Assembly: GCF_000211815.1 (NCBI RefSeq)
Contig: NZ_GL890930.1
Location: 143,858-207,857, forward strand
Direction: 5' to 3'
Source: Moorena producens 3L
Lineage (GTDB): Bacteria; Cyanobacteriota; Cyanobacteriia; Cyanobacteriales; Coleofasciculaceae
Length of the DNA stretch: 64,000 nucleotides
Shown here: positions 62,605 to 64,000 of the stretch, in pieces
Numbering within the stretch: the stretch's first letter is position 1
Layout: each line of letters opens with the position of its first letter
The notes under the pieces: model-generated
The model's database searches: none
Told to the model about the DNA's origin: nothing
The model's input: the letters and a program-made list of their open reading frames with translations, nothing else
Translations under genes and position numbers: made by a program

Positions 62605-62850
62605 GGCGTTGCTGATTCTGGGTATGGTTTTGCCCCCCTAGCCCCCCAATTTTGCGGTGCGACCCGTGGCGAATTTAATTCGCCGACGGAAAGCGCACCG
62701 GTGGGGGAACAAGACTTTCTTGCGTCCCTTCCGGTGCGCGCCTCCTAGGGCGAGTAAATCGCCCTTGGGTCGCACCGCAAAGTTGGGGGACCCACGGGGG
62801 CTTGACCAAAACCAGATGATCGCGCATTCATTCCTTGATTCAGCAACGCC
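62605..62850. mobile_element. MITE with GGCGTTGCTGA ends carrying two hairpin repeats
   Basis: Ends GGCGTTGCTGATTCTGGGTA and TTGATTCAGCAACGCC enclose 246 bases. Relative to 60717-60945, two GGTGCG-family repeats (62656-62699 and 62733-62776) sit in the left and right GGGG blocks, an example of repeats nested in a MITE. AACAAGACTTTCTTG is common to both copies. Confidence 0.8.
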
Positions 62851-62865
62851 AAAATTCTTGGGTTT

Positions 62866-63036
62866 TAGAGAACAGGGAACAGGGAATAGGGAAGAGTAAC
62901 CCACCCCTAACCCCTCCCAGGAGGGGAAAAGGGAACAGGGCAAAAATTATGTGTACCTCATTAGGATAAAAACTGCTATAGATCAGTAGGCAAAACTGCG
63001 CTCAATCCCTACTCCCTACTCCCTACTCCCTACTCT
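62866..63036. repeat. GGGAACA and CTCCCTA heptamers
   Basis: The segment between the MITE and the metallophosphoesterase gene holds AGGGAACA units (62871-62896) and CCCTACT units (63008-63036), which reach the stop codon. No gene is seen. Confidence 0.7.
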
Positions 63037-64000
63037 CTACAACTCAATGGAATAATAATCCAAACCACCTTTTCCTGGACCCTGAGTCCACCGTGAATCA
63101 GGTTTCCAAGCACCATTTTCTTCTTCCCGACGGCGAGTGTAGACAGTGAGCTGATTATCCTTAATTTTCAGTAGATTATATTGCCAAGGATAACCGGGTA
63201 TGAGTTCTTTGGTGGGTGCCCCAAAGGTGCCAGCACCAATTTGGTCGAGTTTGCGCCCAGTTGGACTGAGGTCGTAACGGAAAAGGCTGGTTTCGGCTTT
63301 GTGAATGTGTCCGTGGAGGAAGAAGCGGAATCCAGCTTGGGCGAGTTGTTCCATGAATCCTTGGTCGGTAATGCGATCGCTTCCAGCACTATTGAGGGGA
63401 TGGTGCCAAACCGCTAGTTTCAGGCAGTTGCGGTAGTCTTGGTTACGGCGAATTTCGGCCAGGGCCTTGCTGAGAGCACCGGAGTGGATGCTAGCCCGGT
63501 CTCTGAAGTGGTGATCCAGTTGCCAAGCCGAGTTTAGTCCTAGGATCAGTAACTGTTGGTCTGGGAAATAGTCGATAATCCCTTGCTGGTCATAGTCGAG
63601 GGGATAGGGTTGAGTTTTGATAGCTTGATAGAATTCGCTGAAGTGGGCTAACCGTTGTTGGTATTTGGATTCATGTCGGACTAGAATCACCCGTTCACTT
63701 TCTTCGATGTAGTGACCCTCTGTTAGTGTACCTTGGTAATTTTTGCGATACCAAAAATCATAAGCCTCCTCTGAAAGTTCCCAATTGAGGTCATGGTTAC
63801 CGGGAACTAGAACAATTTGCTTCGAGTCTAGGGAAAAGTCTTGGCGGAGGTTGTGGAGAAACTGTTGTGCAGCCTGGTATTCCTCTGGAGTGGAATAATT
63901 CGCGATATCACCGGAGAGGATAAGAGCGTCAAGGTGAGGGATTTGAAGGTCTTGAATTAGGTCTTGGGCGAGTTGGTTTGACCAAAGGGTAGCTTGGTCA
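63037..64000 (-). CDS. Calcineurin-like metallophosphoesterase, N-terminus beyond window
   Basis: The reading frame is open from the stop at 63037 to the right edge, so the start lies outside; a GTG at 63690 is only an internal codon. In order it shows LDALILSGDIAN, LVPGNHDLNWELSEEA, LAVWHHPLNS and FFLHGHIHKAET: the GD, GNHD, H and GHxH metal ligands of the family. The first DxH motif is outside. At least 321 residues are visible. Such enzymes hydrolyse phosphodiesters or phosphoproteins with two metal ions, and the substrate is unknown. After the phosphoesterase domain come PTGRKLDQIGAGTFGAPTKE and a C-terminal strand region. Confidence 0.88.
   Translation of the reverse strand, partial: DQATLWSNQLAQDLIQDLQIPHLDALILSGDIANYSTPEEYQAAQQFLHNLRQDFSLDSKQIVLVPGNHDLNWELSEEAYDFWYRKNYQGTLTEGHYIEESERVILVRHESKYQQRLAHFSEFYQAIKTQPYPLDYDQQGIIDYFPDQQLLILGLNSAWQLDHHFRDRASIHSGALSKALAEIRRNQDYRNCLKLAVWHHPLNSAGSDRITDQGFMEQLAQAGFRFFLHGHIHKAETSLFRYDLSPTGRKLDQIGAGTFGAPTKELIPGYPWQYNLLKIKDNQLTVYTRRREEENGAWKPDSRWTQGPGKGGLDYYSIEL

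Overview
The window comes from a cyanobacterium. It carries crtP-crtB carotenoid genes, a sqdB sulfolipid gene, a CYP110-type P450, many GCGATCGC (HIP1) octamers, heptanucleotide tandem repeats, Uma2-family genes and cyanobacterial IS607, IS605 and IS630 relics. The repeat load, the many decayed transposons and the small families of secreted proteins suggest a large filamentous marine genome of the Moorena/Lyngbya type. That genus is an inference; cyanobacterial origin is secure.

Layout. 1-7 kb: GT2 glycosyltransferase, ketopantoate-reductase-like gene, small conserved protein behind a hairpin leader, quinone-oxidoreductase-type MDR enzyme, a broken IS630 and an AbrB-Doc toxin-antitoxin pair. 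7-13 kb: a NACHT-HEAT STAND NTPase, an old yellow enzyme, and a deleted relic of the same toxin-antitoxin locus. 13-17 kb: truncated Uma2 gene, unknown gene, and a wrecked IS607 whose tnpB is itself interrupted by a small IS605-like element. 17-24 kb: two paralogous secreted proteins (one with a PI-PLC-like domain), a transketolase/phosphoketolase-like enzyme, a P450. 24-27.6 kb: partner-switching regulators (anti-sigma kinase, REC-PP2C phosphatase, STAS antagonist). 27.9-35.6 kb: dapB, membrane protein, tnpB relic, prfC, DUF4870 protein, crtP-crtB with a terminator. 36-39 kb: cysH, thioredoxin-like gene and sqdB, a route from activated sulfate to sulfite to sulfoquinovose. 40-43.4 kb: flavoprotein plus divergent FeoB behind a Fur-like box, flanked by two copies of one MITE. 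43-50 kb: truncated MscS, AI-2E-type permease, two-subunit sodium:solute symporter, pentapeptide-repeat protein. 50.8-58 kb: flavoenzyme with an in-frame stop, O-methyltransferase, sulfotransferase caught between a full cysS and a duplicated cysS 3' fragment. 58-64 kb: solo intact TnpB, His-rich CobW GTPase, small protein, CAT-like protein, and a metallophosphoesterase running off the right edge.

The most unusual signals are: (i) families of 25-50 bp hairpin repeats whose flanks are conserved while the stems change on both sides together, several of them inserted in or across coding sequence; (ii) the NACHT-HEAT gene with eight near-identical 34-residue repeats beside a toxin-antitoxin pair; (iii) the Fur-box/flavoprotein/FeoB-like cassette between MITEs; (iv) the cysS duplication around a eukaryote-type sulfotransferase; (v) the nested mobile elements in the IS607 tnpB. 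No CRISPR array, rRNA or convincing tRNA was seen.
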